Part shown: positions 38,406 through 51,349 of the stretch, in pieces | How positions within the stretch are numbered: position 1 is the first letter of the stretch | Layout of the letters: every line of letters begins with the position of its first letter | Source of the DNA: Ipomoea triloba | Taxonomy: Eukaryota; Streptophyta; Magnoliopsida; Solanales; Convolvulaceae | Length of the DNA stretch: 64,000 bases | Direction of reading: 5' to 3' | Assembly (NCBI RefSeq): GCF_003576645.1 | Contig: NC_044922.1 | Span: 630,535 to 694,534 of the forward strand | Program-made: the position numbers and the translations under genes | Notes under the pieces: model-generated | What the model was told of the DNA's origin: nothing | What the model saw: only the letters and a program-made list of their open reading frames with translations | The model's database searches: none

Positions 38406-40844
38406 AAGTTGAAACCATCCATGCCATAAACCCAACTTTGCTCTATCATTTTTCGGTCCAAAAATACTCATAGCTATGTTTTCATTTCCCATATAGTTAT
38501 AGAAAGTCAAAGGGTTATATTGCATGGAGAATATATTCTGATTTAGTCATTCTTATCCTTCCGTGCATGTCTAGGGAGAAAAGGATCCAAAATCACCACA
38601 TCTCCCATTGCTCCAAACCTCCAGATCCACCATCATTATCATTGCTTGATATGTACAATAATCTTAAAAGACAATCAAAAGTGTTATCAATTATTTTATT
38701 TAATTAATACATATCCTGTTATCTTCAATTCTTATATTTAATATAACAATATATGTCATTTTAGTAAAATGTAACGGGTGTTAACTCATCATATAAACAT
38801 ATTATATATTCATTAAAAATATTGCGTATTCGCGATATGTTTCACACCCTGGTGTATAAGTTAAAGGTTAGGATCACAAGCTAATGGACAATGAGGGATT
38901 TTGTGAACTAACGGATGAGTTTTAAGGGGAGGAAAGGGTGCTTATTTATAGTGTAGAGGGCCGCCTTCCAGGTGATTGGCAAATGTACGACATCGGCTTG
39001 CCTTCAGTCTTGGTCGTACACATGTACTCCCACTACTTCGATGCTAGCAATCTTCCCATGGCTAAGTAGAGCGTTCTACCCTTTAGTTTGTACCTAAGAG
39101 ATAGAGTGCCTTGGTGGTTTGGGGCGTGTGTTATAATGTTGGAGGTGTCATGGTTTCGAACCTGTTGTTAGCAACACCTCCCTCCTTTAATATTTTGCTC
39201 CAAGCTCCCCTACCTCCTAGCAATAAAAATGGACACTCCACCTGGCCAAGACTTCAATTGCCCAATAAAATGGGTCTCATGTCTTCATCATTCTACTTTT
39301 GTACGGTTTGCTCTAATGAACATATTTGAATTTTCATATTTTAAAGTTCTATTGTGATTTTCGTTGCGATAATTCTAATCAAGTTTGCGATACCATACAT
39401 AACATGAATGGTTTCCCGCCTTTTGATCATCATTAATTCAAATCAAGAATACCAATAGACTTGTTTTCACTAAGAACCAAACTTGTAATTTTGTGGTTAC
39501 TAATTAAACAATCTGACCAACTTAGCTATGTTTATCTTGATATTCGGTCATTATTATTTAGCCACATAGCTACCTGCGTACTTTTTAGTAGGATAATTAT
39601 CTTAATTAGTAAAATGTTGTCTATGGGATCCAAATCAAGGATCATAGTTAGGAATAGGAGCCAAGGTTGGCGATAGAATGTATTTCTCGCTTCGTGACCA
39701 ACATTAATTCATTGCTTAATTATTCCTACCAAACTTTCTTTCCTTAGAAAATATAATTTTACACATATTCCATCGTTATTGTTTAGCCATAAGTACATGC
39801 GTACTTTTGGTAGGATTACCTTAATAAATAATAAGTAAAACGTTGTCTAACATTTGAATATATTTCAAGCTGGTAACATTGAATATATTTACCAGCTTTT
39901 TGAATGATGTCATCATATTATAGGTACATTAATTTGACGATCCATATAAGATTGCCATTTTTATAACAAATAATTAAGCTGATTTCTTTTCAAAATAAAA
40001 ATAAAAAATTAAGCTGATTTTGGCATCACCCTTAGCCAAACTTAATTGGTTATCAAGTGTTTAAATTTAAATTTAAAGAAACCAATTTGGTTTTTGGATG
40101 TGAAAACCAATCTAACCAGAACTTCGTTCCTTAATTAGGCTGGGGCGGTGTGAACATGAATTAGTATGAGTATGGTATGGATTTAAAGGTACGGTCTTAA
40201 AGACGGTATTAACTGTTTGTGCTTCAAGAGATTGAGAAAGTATAAATAAAGAGATACTACTATATACGAACCATAGAAACTATTAGGAATTAACTATCAA
40301 ATAAAATGTGAATACAAAAGGGTGGGGAGTTTCCTATAATTGATAACCAAACTGAGAGCCAGTAGCCTGTGCGAGTGTACGTGTGAGCCACATATATAAT
40401 TTTGCCTAATTGCGATATATATTACTCAATTATTAAGTCTTTTTAATAAGAATCCTGGACAGTTTAGAAACCAAACATTAGATTATTAAATTCCCAATTT
40501 GGATAAATTTCCCAATTTGGAAAAGATATTTTGACTTTTGAGCAAAAAAAGATTTATCCTTTTCGGAAAATAGAAAAGATATTTTGAGCAAGTAGAGAAA
40601 ATAGATTTTAAAATCACTTATTTAAGTAAGAATATATCTGTCTTTGGTATGAAAATTAAAATACTTTTTCATATTCTTTCTTCCTTTTTCTATTATTTTT
40701 ACTATTTTTATTTTTCTTGAACAATTGTGTTCGTTAAGTCTTAACGTCTTATATCTTAATTATAGAGCATTCATATAATATCATGCATACTATTACTGCA
40801 CACTTAATAAAATTAAAACTACGTGCTCACCGGTGATGGCGATT

Positions 40845-40894
40845 ATGATGATGATATGATGATGATGATGATGATGATGATGATAATAATAATA

Positions 40895-40928
<34 letters not shown>

Positions 40929-40933
40929 GTACA

Positions 40934-40980
<47 letters not shown>
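40845..40980. repeat. Compound microsatellite (GAT)n-(AAT)n-(AT)n
   Basis: About 9 GAT/ATG units, then AAT/TAA units, then about 20 AT dinucleotides. It expanded relative to the unit-1 counterpart at 35945. Confidence 0.95.
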
Positions 40981-40982
<2 letters not shown>

Positions 40983-41356
40983 CCACTATTCACAAAAGCA
41001 TTTTGTAATTGTATGTACTAAAAATATCGAGAATTCGAGTATTTGTAATTGTTAAAACTTATAAAGTTTAACATGGCACAATAAATCATTGTTAACAAGT
41101 AATACAAATCTTTATGAATTTCAAGGAAATCATAATGTCATCAAACATTATAATCATCACTTACATACATATTATAATATGTAATGTAAATTATGCTATA
41201 AATTTTTTATTACAATTTCAATTAGGATGTCACATTACAAGCAAATCTCTTTTCTCCATCATATCTTCTTCCAACTTGATTTGTAAAAGTTCAACTAAAC
41301 TATAATACACATAAAATATTATATGTACGTAATTGCATTAAAATTTTTTTTATTGG

Positions 41357-41554
41357 ATGTTAAAGCCTTGGAATGTTCGGGTCACGCATAGATTTAGTGA
41401 ACATAATCGAGTGACTGATTTATTAACTAAAGAGACACGGTTGCGTGTTAGGGGTCTTTATGTGATTTATCAATCGGCTGTTGAGATTGTCAAGTTTCTC
41501 GGTGAGGATCGACTTGGAATTCTCCATAAGCGGGATATTTCTAGCACGTGTTAA
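41357..41554 (+). mobile_element. LINE remnant (RNase H-like end)
   Basis: The 65-codon frame contains WNVRVTHRFSEHNRVTDLLT, resembling the WxxxxxHxxREGNxxADxLA signature of the RNase H-type domain at the 3' end of plant non-LTR retrotransposons. A downstream GLYVIYQSAVEIVKFL stretch resembles the usual tail of such frames. The catalytic part and the reverse transcriptase are absent. It lies in the promoter flank of EIL copy 2, just after a T run. Confidence 0.55.
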
Positions 41555-41859
41555 TTAGGGTTTCCCTCCCACTATTATTAAAAAACAAGTTTATTTTACA
41601 TTTCACTTTGTTAAACGGTATTTTATTAATAAAAAATTGACTATATATGATTCGTGACAAATATAGTATTACTTATTCGACAAATTTTGACCGTTAGTAA
41701 TATTATTGGAAATTTTTTTAACTTTAGTAATAATTAGGAATAGATATTTGGAGGATACAGACCATAAATTTTTGCACACTCAGATTATTTCCATTTATTT
41801 ACATTTTCTTTTGCTATATATTTATGAGAGAGTCTGAGGTAATAATCAAGCAAGCATCA

Positions 41860-42636
41860 TCATCAGTACTAGTGTAAGTTCCATTTCTCTGAACATTCTT
41901 TCATGTGTGTCCCTTTCTATCTCTCTCTCTCCGTATCCTCTGAATTCTTGAGAGTTATTTATTCTCAAGGAGAGAAGAGTTGAACGGACTGTTGGAAAAG
42001 AGAAAAATCCCAGAAACCTCTGAAGTAAAACTTCTGGATACCTTCTTGTATTTGTCTTTTCTTTTTTTGCATGGCCAAAGCTGATATCTTTTTGTGTTAT
42101 TGTTTATGTGTTTGAGTTTGTTCTTGGCGGGTTGGGGGAGAATTATTAATCTTTAAGAGTTGTGGGCATATATGTGTTGTTTTTAACGTCAAGATTTCAC
42201 CTTTTGCTTCATTGAATTTAGTGTTTTGGCATTGTTTTTTCAAACGTCAATTGTGATTTTACTGCTTAATTCAAACACCAGAAGAAACTTGTGGTTTTGT
42301 TCTGCTCTAATGCTTCTGGGTTCATGTTTTTTTCTTTCTTTTTTTTTTCCCCTCTCTTTTTTTCTATGAATTCTGGGAATTTGGAATTCTTTTGATGGGT
42401 GGGGTTCAATCACAGATTTTATGGTTGTATAAAGCAGTAAAGCTACCTTTTCTGTGTCTGATTTTGGTTGAATTCTAGTATCTGGTGTGATCTTCATTGT
42501 TTTCCTTTCAATTCAACTATGGTTTATGTATACATTTGTGATTAATAATAAACTGAATTTTTGTTTTTTTAGGTGGGAGGAATTATCTGATAACAAGATT
42601 AGGCACTGAATTTGGAGAATTCCCAATTGTGTGAAG
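41860..42636 (+). promoter_or_regulatory. 5' leader of EIL copy 2 (intron-containing)
   Basis: A pyrimidine-rich start (ccctttctatctctctct near 41912), then about 650 bp of T-rich sequence ending in ttttttag at 42572 and gtgggaggaattatctgat. The same order occurs in copies 1 and 3, so a 5' UTR intron with acceptor at 42572 is likely. Its donor was not fixed. Confidence 0.55.
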
Positions 42637-44412
42637 ATGATGATGTTTGATGATACGGGGTCCTGCAATGACTATAGCGATGATGGAATGGACGTGGAGG
42701 AGCTGGAGATCAAGAGGAGGATATGTAGGGACAAGATGAAGCTGAAACAACTGAAAGAGAAGAAGAAGAGTAAGGAGGGGGATGAAGCCAAGCAGAGGCA
42801 GTCTGAAGAGCAGGCTAGGAGGAAGAAGATGTCAATGGCTCAAAATGGGGTATTGAAGTACATGTTGAAGATGATGGAGGTGTGTAATGCTCAGGGGTTC
42901 GTTTATGGGATTATCCCTGAGAAAGGGAAGCCTGTGAGCGGGGCGTCTGACAATCTGAGGGAGTGGTGGAAGGATAAGGCGAAGTTTGATCTCAATGGCC
43001 CGGCTGCAATAGCCAAGTACCAAGCGGATCATGCTATCCCGGGGAGGGACGAGAACGAGGCCAATCCGGTTGGGGCTACCCCCCACACCTTGCAAGCGCT
43101 TCAGGACGCCACGCTTGGCTCGATGCTGTCAGCGTTGATGCAGCATTGTGATCCCCCTCAGAGACGGTTTCCTTTGGAGAAAGGCGTTCCCCCGCCTTGG
43201 TGGCCTAATGGGAATGAGGAGTGGTGGCCTCAATTGGGGCTGCATAGGGACCAAGCCACTCCTCCTTACAAGAAGCCACACGATCTCAAAAAGGCGTGGA
43301 AGATTGGTGTCCTCATCGCTATCATCAAGCATATATCCCCCGATATCTCCAAGATTCGGATGCTTGTAATGCAGTCCAAGTGCTTGCAAGACAAGATGAC
43401 AGCCAAGGAAAGTGCTACTTGGCTTGCCATTGTTAACCAAGAGGAAGCCTTGGCTCGAGAGCTTGACCCCGATAGATGCCCACCGTTACCCCCAACTGTT
43501 GGGGCTGGGAGTGGAATGCTTTCTGTGAATGATAGTCATAAGTATGATGTTGAAGGGGTTGATAATGATCCCGAGTTAGATGTTCAAGTGCAAAAACCAA
43601 ACAACATCGATTTGTTGAGTACGGGTGTTGAGATATTCAACAACGGGCTAACAGATTCAATCCAGGACGATGTAATCACCGGGTTGGATTTCTCAAGGAA
43701 GAGGAAGCCTGTGGATGAACTGCCCATTTTGTTGGATCATAGGATCTATACTTGTGAGTTTGTTCAATGCCCTTACAAAGAGCTTCACTTAGGGTTTGAG
43801 GACAGATTGGCTAGAGATAATCATCAGTTAACTTGTCCTTACAGAAACTCTGCTCAATTCGGGGTCTCAAACTCCCACATGTATGAAGTCAAGCCAGTGG
43901 CGTTTACTCAACAATTTGTGCAGCCGAAGGCTGCTGTTGCTGCTCCACCCGTGAATCCAACCCCGCCTTCCTTCAATCTTTCGGGACCTGGTGTTCCACA
44001 AGACGGGCAAAGGATGATCAGCGATCTCATGTCGTTCTACGACACAAACATCCCGGGGAACGCAATCTCCAACACTAGGAACGTTGGACCTGCTAAAGAC
44101 CAACCTCTTCAACAAATTCAACAACCCAACATTCAGTGTCAGCAGGGCGGTTTCCTTCAAGACCATGAGGAGATCATCTTCCCGGAGAGCAACATTTCCT
44201 CGACTCTCCCCATGTTCACATCGGGAGACCAGTTCGATCAGCCCAACGTTGTGAACTCCCCTTTCAATTCCCCCTTCAACGTTGTCAGCTCCACCGAGAC
44301 ACTCCCATTCATGTTTGGCTCTCCCTTCAACCTCCCATTCTCTGATGATTACTCTGAGGACATACCTGGCCTTCCACCCCTGCCAAAAACACACATCCAC
44401 AGCTGGTACTAG
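42637..44412 (+). CDS. EIN3-like transcription factor, copy 2 (divergent DNA-binding domain)
   Basis: Single uninterrupted coding exon, 591 aa from [14 protein letters not shown]3/EIL proteins are nuclear activators of ethylene responses. The backbone is complete: [110 protein letters not shown]. The acidic block after the N-terminus (about 26 residues in copy 3) is missing and two residues (IK) are inserted in the ELERR motif. Substitutions at otherwise invariant sites include RMWRDKM to [13 protein letters not shown] to SMAQNG, VCKAQ to VCNAQ, KVRFDRN to [15 protein letters not shown] to [16 protein letters not shown] to KIRMLVMQ and ARELYPD to ARELDPD. Many remove a basic side chain. DNA binding is probably weakened or changed. 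It keeps a C-terminal segment that copy 3 has lost. Confidence 0.85.
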   Translation: MMMFDDTGSCNDYSDDGMDVEELEIKRRICRDKMKLKQLKEKKKSKEGDEAKQRQSEEQARRKKMSMAQNGVLKYMLKMMEVCNAQGFVYGIIPEKGKPVSGASDNLREWWKDKAKFDLNGPAAIAKYQADHAIPGRDENEANPVGATPHTLQALQDATLGSMLSALMQHCDPPQRRFPLEKGVPPPWWPNGNEEWWPQLGLHRDQATPPYKKPHDLKKAWKIGVLIAIIKHISPDISKIRMLVMQSKCLQDKMTAKESATWLAIVNQEEALARELDPDRCPPLPPTVGAGSGMLSVNDSHKYDVEGVDNDPELDVQVQKPNNIDLLSTGVEIFNNGLTDSIQDDVITGLDFSRKRKPVDELPILLDHRIYTCEFVQCPYKELHLGFEDRLARDNHQLTCPYRNSAQFGVSNSHMYEVKPVAFTQQFVQPKAAVAAPPVNPTPPSFNLSGPGVPQDGQRMISDLMSFYDTNIPGNAISNTRNVGPAKDQPLQQIQQPNIQCQQGGFLQDHEEIIFPESNISSTLPMFTSGDQFDQPNVVNSPFNSPFNVVSSTETLPFMFGSPFNLPFSDDYSEDIPGLPPLPKTHIHSWY

Positions 44413-45440
44413 GTTGTCGATCAGCCTCGCCTCAGCTCACTATATATGGACGGACCAAAAATACTTACAGATATCCCATTTTCATTTCCCTATCCCATAT
44501 AGTTATAGAAGATAGTCAAAAGGGTTATATTGCATGGAGAATATAATTCTCATTTACTCATACTTATCCTTCCGTGCATGTCTAGGGCGAAAAGGATCTA
44601 TCTAAAATCACCACATCTCCCATTGCTCCAATACCAATATCATTGTCATTGCGTAACATGTACAATCTTTAAAGGACAATCAAAAGTATTATCGATATTT
44701 TTATTTAATTAATACATATCATGTTATCTTCAATTCTTATATTTAAATATTTAATATAACAATATATGTCGTCATTTAATGTAGTTTACTGATGAATATG
44801 TGAAGACAATATTACTAGATTGAACTTAATTTGGAGTTGATGAAGGTATATATTAAGCTTTGTGGGATGCATAATATAAATTTCTAATATTTTTATGTTT
44901 TTGGCTTGTATTATGTTTTTTTTTGACCTGGTATTTTGACTTTAATATTATATGTTACTTTTGGACTTATTTGTATTATTTTTTTTATAATTATTGTTAT
45001 GTTGTTTGTTTGGTTATTGTTCGTGAATATAGAATATAATATTTATTGCTTACAAACAAATTATGATCATGAACATGCATGTACATGTGTTTGTTTGTTA
45101 TTTAGTGTTTATGAACGTTAACAAAATTAACAAACGATTAACAAATGAACGCAAACAAGATTTAAAAAAAAAAAAAAAAAAAAAACTTTAACAATCCAAC
45201 ACAAACGTCTGTTGATTCATGCTCAATTCATTTATAGTCTTAAGTACAACAAATCTTACTGTGTTGAGTTCTATTGATACATATGCTAATCAGTACCATA
45301 CAAATCTCTTCATGTTTAATTTTTAAAAATGATTAAGTCAACCTTTAATTTTTTTGAGTAAGTCAACCTTTAATTAAACAATAGCTAAACATTTTTTTTA
45401 TAGAGATCTCATTTTTAATTATAAAATCAAAATATGTTGA

Positions 45441-48349
45441 TTGTTGTCGAGTTGTTATTTAATTAAAGGGCAACACTTGTGTGTGACGGTCTCACACAAT
45501 TTTATTTTGGGAAGAAAAATAAAATAACAATGAAGATCCCTTGTGTGTTTCTGGATATTAACTTTTTGCATAATGGGTAGAGAATCACTCTGTAAGAAGA
45601 TCAGAAAACCAGATTGCGCACAGACTAGTAAGGACAGCGGACTCTCAGTCTGACTCCCACACTTGAGACAATGTTCCTCCCGAATGTATTCGTTCTTTTT
45701 TCCAATTCATCTTTAATAATAGAATTATTTTGTTTTTGTCAAAAAAAAAAAAGAAGTAGAGAATCACTCTTAAATTTAACACATTCGAAACTTCTCTTCC
45801 AACATATATAATTAAGTAAAGTTACGTTCTTGTTCAATATGCATGCGCAATAGATATAGAAATGAATAATTAATTAAGTAAAATACAAACACACATATAT
45901 ATATTCCAAGTGGAATGACTGTATTGGATCTGATCTGGTGTACATGTGAAAATTGTCCAGGTGCATGCTATCTCTTAAGAGGTGCCACCAAGAAAACCTT
46001 TCTCACGTGAGGATAAAAGTTTTGTCAAGTCGGTAAATCTTAAATTTTAGTACGTAGTTAAAAAAAAAATTGATTGATTTTTACTGTAGATCGACAATTT
46101 CAAATAAGATGCATATCTTAATTAATATGTACAAAAGATATTTATCATCTAACACCCTTCAAGTCGAATCCATCCTACAGAATCTTTATAGTGCAGGGAC
46201 CTCTCATGTGTGGTTTACAAGTCATTACACAGAAGCGAAGTTTACCATGTGTATAACATCTAGAGCTGTTAATATGGGCTGGCGGGACGGACCAAAAAAA
46301 TCCACTCCTTGACGGGCCTGAGTTTTACTGGCCCAAACTGTCCGCAGGTTAGGTGGACCCGCCACACAAGTTATATAACATTTATTAGAAAATTTTTAAG
46401 ACGTTGGTCAACATTCAACACCCAGTACTAATACTTTTTATACAACACACAATAGCGTATCTTATATCTGGTTACATCGAGTATTATAAAAACAAGTATT
46501 ATTTACAATATCTAAAATAAAAATGAAACGATACTAAGCCACACATAATTTAGAAACTCCTTAATTATTCTTATGAGTGTAATTAGGGTTGGTATAATAA
46601 GTTGGGGATGGTATGTAGCATGGCAACATGTAGGGGGAGGAGTCATAAAAAGATGGCCATTGGGGGCCCACCAAGAGTCTTCTCCACTATTGACTTGAGA
46701 ATTAAACAATGAGAAGCACATGGTTGAGGGTGTTATAATGATTAAGGATGAGAACAAATGGATAAGTTATCTCTTCAAAGTCACCAATAATTTCTCTCTT
46801 TTTCTAAGCTATCCAACTAATGTGTATTGTTCAAGTCAAATAATTTCCTATTCACTTGTCATTTGTGATTGATGGGTGGGGAAATATACCTTAAAAAAAC
46901 CAAAATTATTTTTCTTGGTAAAAGGGAGAATTATTAGTGTTGAATTCCTTGGCAAAAATTGTGTGTTTTTCAAAGCTTACACGTGTTTGTCTCGCAAAAA
47001 GAATATACGACGAATGAAATTTTAAAGCCAGTGAGAAAGGAATAACAACATATGATTTCATGTTCTATTATTTGATCAGTAGAAAACTTAAAGATTTCAC
47101 ACTGAATTTATAAACTTAAGATACTCAAACATGATAATTTACAGTTCCAAAGGATTGTGGAGTAAACAATTTTCTTTTTTACAAACCAAACGACTGTTAG
47201 AGAAAAATTTTTTTGATTGATTCAAGAAAACGAAAATAGTACAAAATACATCTGTTATAGATCAGATGAGTTCAAGACATGCAAATTGTTAAGTAAAAGT
47301 AAGATTATAAATCGTACTTAAAGTCTGAACCTAACACAATATATCTATTCAATCAAATCAAGAACATATAACTTATCATCGTAAAAAATAAATAAGACTT
47401 TTAAAAAATATTCGCAACCCCTTTTCTCATGGCACAAAAAGAGGGTCTTAGAGGGAAAAGGGAGATGTTGTGGGGGAAAGAATTTGGACATACAATTGTT
47501 AGATGGGGAACACAACAAGAAGAAGTGTGACAATGCAATGAACCATCCTAAAAGAGTGGGACATAGCAAATATAGTACCAAGATTTCTTTCCTTCATAAA
47601 GAGACAATCAACTGCCATCCTTTGAGATGGCTTTTATGTAGTTATTATCAAATTAATGAAAGGGGCATTATCTAATTCATCCTACCTAAGAATATTCCTA
47701 GTATGCAAAGCATATTATCATTGTAATTAATTTCCGATCACTTCCTTTTAATACTAGCTTTTTATGTTCTTACCATGTTTCTCAATCACTGATTCAAATT
47801 TTACTTCTTTTCTCGATCACTGTCAATTATCAAAGTTCAATAAATTGGGCAATGTTACTCGTAAAAGTTGTAGGTAAATTTAATACTGAACTCGATTAGA
47901 GGACAGCTAATTTCAGATTTTTACCATGAGACAACTCGATTAAAAGGGTAGTTAATTTCATATTTTTACCATGAGACAACTCGATTAAAGGGCAATTAAT
48001 TTCATATTTTTACCATGAGACAACACGGGGGCTACTAAGATTTCATGCATGAAATTAAATGCATCAAACTGAAAGGAAAGATTCAGAAGATCAGAACAGA
48101 TTTAACATCATATCCAAACATAACCAACCACTTATAAAAAGATAGAATACATAACAAAGGCATATGGTACAAGCTAGCCTGCAGGAACCAATATGGAGCA
48201 AATTGAAGACACAAAATATAGACTGCATATTTTGCAGTGGCCTTTGCTTGCTTGACAGATTACACATAATAATTATGATAATAAAAGCTTCTATATGGAA
48301 GATCAAAAATAGAACTTATTAAAGACCTATAAGTTTAAGGATCACTGCA
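45441..48349. other. Intergenic spacer between EIL units 2 and 3
   Basis: The non-duplicated centre of the inverted arrangement. It includes a repeat-like piece with ggtctcacacaa (about 45490), a GC-richer block with gggctggcgggacgg and ggtggacccgcc (46270-46370) of the type seen in degenerate plant transposons, and AT-rich sequence. No convincing gene. Confidence 0.55.
47891..48023. repeat. Three-unit ~45-bp tandem repeat
   Basis: Units at 47891, 47935 and 47980 begin ctcgatta and end ttaccatgagacaa. Confidence 0.9.
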
Positions 48350-48524
48350 AATCTAAGAGAGAATTATATATATTCTCCATGCAATATAACCCTTTGGCTT
48401 GCTATAACTATATGGGAAATGGAAACATAGGTGTGAGTATTTTTGGACCTGAAAATGGCAGATGATGGCATGGTTTCGACTTTTAAGTACTCGGTCCATA
48501 GAGCGGTGAGGTGAGGCAGACAAC

Positions 48525-50276
48525 CTAGTACCAGGTGTGGATGTGTTTCTTTGGCAGGGGTGGAATGCCGAGTAAGGCTTCGGAGTAATCGGAGGATGGG
48601 AGGTTGAAGGGAGGGCCAAACATGAAGGGGAGTGTCTCGGTGGAGGTGACGACGTTGAAGGGGGAATTGAATGGGGAGTTCAGAGCCGCCTTGGGCTGCT
48701 CGAACTGGTCTCCCGATGTGAACATGGGGCGACTCGAGGAAATGTTGCTCCCCTGGATGTTAGTGTCGTAGAACGACATGAGATCGTTGATCATCCTTTG
48801 CCCGTCTTCTGGAACACCAAGTCCCGGAAGATTGAAGGAAGACGGGCTTGGATTGACGGGTGGAGCAGTAGCAGTAATAGCAGTAGTAGTAGCAGTAACA
48901 GTAGCAGCCTTCGGCTGCACGAATTGTTGGGTAAACACCACTGGCTTGACTTCATTCATGTGGAAGTTTGAAACCCCGAATTGAGCAGAGTTTCTGTAAG
49001 GGCAAGTTAACTGATGATTGTCTCTAGCCAATCTGTCCTCAAACCCTAGGCCAAGCTCTCTGTGAGGGCAATGAACAAACTCACAAGTATAGATCCTATG
49101 ATCCAACAAAATGGGCAGTTCATCCATAGGCTTCCTCTTCCTCGAGAAATCCAACCGGGTGATTACATCGTCCTTGATTGAATCCGTTAGCCCGTTGTTG
49201 AACATCTCAACACCCATACTCAACAAATTGATGTTGTTTGGTTTTTGCTCTTGAACATCGAACTCGGGATCATTATCGACCCCTTCAACATCATACTCAC
49301 TGCTATCGTTCACAGAAAACATTCCACTCCCCGCCCCAGCAGTTGAGGATAACGGGGGGCATCTATCGGGGTAAAGCTCTCGAGCCAAGGCTTCCTCTTG
49401 GTTAACAATGGCAAGCCAAGTAGCACTTTCCTTGGCTGTCATCTTGTCTTGCAAGCACTTGGACTGCCTTACAAGCTTCCGAATCTTGGAGATATCGGGG
49501 GATATATGCTTGATGACAGCGGTGAGGACACCAACCTTCCACGCCTTTTTCAGATCGTGTGGCTTCTTGTAAGGCGGAGGGGATTGGTCCTTATGCAGCC
49601 CCAATTGAGGCCACCACTCCTCATTCCCACTAGGCCACCAAGGCGGGGGAACGCCTTTCTCCAAAGGAAACCGTCTCTGAGGGGGATCGCAATGCTGCAT
49701 CAACGCTGACAGCAACGAGCCAAGCGTGGTGTCCTGAAGCTCCTGCAAGGTGTGAGGGGTAGCCCCAACCGGATTCCCCTCGCTCTCGTTCCTCCCCCCC
49801 GGGATAGCATGATCCACTTGGTACTTGGCTATTGCAGCCGGCCCATTCCGATCAAACCTCACCTTATCCTTCCACCACTCCCTCAGATTATCAGACGCCC
49901 CGCTCACCGGCTTCCCTTTCTCAGGGATAATCCCATACACAAACCCCTGAGCCTTACACACCTCCATCATCTTCAACATGTACTTCAATATCCCATCCTG
50001 AGCCCTAGACATCTTCTTCCTCCTAGCCTGCTCTTGAGATTGCCTCTGCTTAGCTCCATCCCCCTCCTTACTCTTGTTCATCTCTTTCAAGCGTTTCAGC
50101 TTCATCTTGTCCCTCCACATCCTCCTCTCTAGCTCCTCCACATCCATTTCATCATCACTATAATCATCCTCCTGCTCGGCCTCGGGCCGAGGAGCAACTA
50201 TATCAGCTGGCTCATTCACAGGAGCCAGGAAGGAATCAAGATCATTGCAGAACCCCATATCATCAAACATCATCAT
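48525..50276 (-). CDS. EIN3-like transcription factor, copy 3 (conserved)
   Basis: Single coding exon, 583 aa, opening [19 protein letters not shown] as in EIN3/EIL1 relatives. An in-frame ATG 13 codons upstream (50315) is less likely, because copy 2 lacks it and the family starts MMMFD. Order: acidic N-terminus ([19 protein letters not shown]), basic region ([13 protein letters not shown]), DNA-binding core ([101 protein letters not shown]), then [31 protein letters not shown], a Thr/Ala/Pro stretch, [16 protein letters not shown] and a C-terminal HIHTWY. Core residues match the family consensus, so this is the probable working gene. In known members stability is set by EBF F-box proteins. 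About 43 residues present in copy 2 after NIQG are missing. Confidence 0.95.
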   Translation of the reverse strand: MMMFDDMGFCNDLDSFLAPVNEPADIVAPRPEAEQEDDYSDDEMDVEELERRMWRDKMKLKRLKEMNKSKEGDGAKQRQSQEQARRKKMSRAQDGILKYMLKMMEVCKAQGFVYGIIPEKGKPVSGASDNLREWWKDKVRFDRNGPAAIAKYQVDHAIPGGRNESEGNPVGATPHTLQELQDTTLGSLLSALMQHCDPPQRRFPLEKGVPPPWWPSGNEEWWPQLGLHKDQSPPPYKKPHDLKKAWKVGVLTAVIKHISPDISKIRKLVRQSKCLQDKMTAKESATWLAIVNQEEALARELYPDRCPPLSSTAGAGSGMFSVNDSSEYDVEGVDNDPEFDVQEQKPNNINLLSMGVEMFNNGLTDSIKDDVITRLDFSRKRKPMDELPILLDHRIYTCEFVHCPHRELGLGFEDRLARDNHQLTCPYRNSAQFGVSNFHMNEVKPVVFTQQFVQPKAATVTATTTAITATAPPVNPSPSSFNLPGLGVPEDGQRMINDLMSFYDTNIQGSNISSSRPMFTSGDQFEQPKAALNSPFNSPFNVVTSTETLPFMFGPPFNLPSSDYSEALLGIPPLPKKHIHTWY

Positions 50277-51150
50277 CTTCACAATCCCAGCAGCCTCTAA
50301 ATCCAAGAAACACAATTGGGAATTGGGAATTCTCCAAATTCAGTGCCTAATCTTGTTATCAGACAATTCCTCCCACCTAAAAAACCAAAATTCAGTTTAT
50401 TAATCACAAAAGGATACATAAATTAAACCATAGTTGAATTGAAAAGAAAACAATGAAGATCACACCAGATACTAGAATTCAACCAAAATCAGACACAGAA
50501 AAAGGTAGCTTTACTGCTTTATACAATCATAAAATCTGTGATTGAACCCCACCCCATCAAAAGAACTCCAAATTTCCCAGAATTCATAGAAAAAAGGGGG
50601 GAAAAACTTGAACCCAGATGCATTAGAACAGAACAAAACCACAAGTTTCTTCTGGTGTTTGAATTAAGCAGACAAATCACAATTGAAGTTTGAAAAAAAA
50701 GAAAGCCAAAACAATAAATTCAATGAAGCCAAAGGTGAAATCTTGACATTAAAAACAGCACAGATATGCCCACAAATCTTAAAGATTAATAATTTAAACA
50801 CTCTGGGTTTGATGAAACCCCCCAACCCCAACCCCAAACCGCCAAGAACAAACTGAAAGACATAAACAATAACACAAAAAGATCTCAGCTTTGATCATGG
50901 AAAAAGGAAAAGACAATTACAAGAAAAACTTTGTACTAGAAGCTATCCAGAAGTTTTTCTTCAGAGGTTTCTGGGATTTTTCTCTCTTCCAACACTCTGT
51001 TCAACTCTTCTCTCCTTGAGAATAATTGACTCTCTAGACTTCAGAGGATAGAGAGAGAGAGAGAGAGAGAAAGGGACACACATGAAAGAAGGTTCAGAGA
51101 AATGGATGTAACACTAGTACTGATGATGATGCTTGTTTATTACCTCAGAC
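50277..51150 (-). promoter_or_regulatory. 5' leader of EIL copy 3 (intron-containing)
   Basis: Homologous to the leaders of copies 1 and 2. An intron acceptor (TTTTTTAG) lies near 50378 and a (GA)n run (51050-51070) sits in the presumed first non-coding exon. Confidence 0.55.
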
Positions 51151-51349
51151 TCTCTCATAAATAGCAAAAGAAAATGTAAACAAAATGGAAATAATCTAAG
51201 TGTGCAAAAATTTACGGTCCGTAACTCTGTATCTTCGAAATATCGAATCTTAATTATTACTCATGTTTAAAATTTTTCCAATAATATTACTAACGTTCAA
51301 AATTTGTTGAATAAGTAATAGTACTATATTTGTCACGAATCATATGTAG

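Larger units (their letters stand above)
34840..38860 (+). repeat. EIL segmental duplication, unit 1
   Basis: This stretch holds the upstream flank, 5' leader, EIL copy 1 and 3' flank. Its flank matches unit 2 and, inverted, unit 3. Examples: the block around gtacatgcgtacttttaggtag (about 35700) recurs near 39790 and, inverted, near 52165. The ttaacgtcttatat block (35849) recurs at 40743 and, inverted, near 51835. The leftmost 340 bp also match the 3' side of unit 2 (45130-45440), showing the tandem period. Confidence 0.8.
38880..45440 (+). repeat. EIL segmental duplication, unit 2
   Basis: Upstream flank (from about 39500), 5' leader, EIL copy 2 and 3' flank, in tandem with unit 1. The gene-proximal 3' flank (44412-44780) matches 38400-38770 nearly base for base. 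The part before 39500 (38880-39400) has no obvious partner. A second, partial copy of the ttagccacatagctacctgc block at about 39545-39610 shows local duplication inside the unit. Confidence 0.75.

Noticed and set aside
40793..41008. Tyr/His/Ile-repeat and Met/Ile-repeat frames on both strands
   Set aside because: They are translations of the compound microsatellite.
41357..41554. Stand-alone 65-codon gene
   Set aside because: It is better explained as the 3' RNase H remnant of a LINE; no start context or partner exons.
43129..44400. Minus-strand frames opposite EIL copy 2, and plus-strand frames opposite copy 3
   Set aside because: They are shadows of a GC-biased coding exon, appearing in the same place in both copies and without known domains.
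50277..50315. Upstream start for EIL copy 3 ([13 protein letters not shown] extension)
   Set aside because: The extension is missing from copy 2, and the family start is MMMFD; kept only as an alternative.
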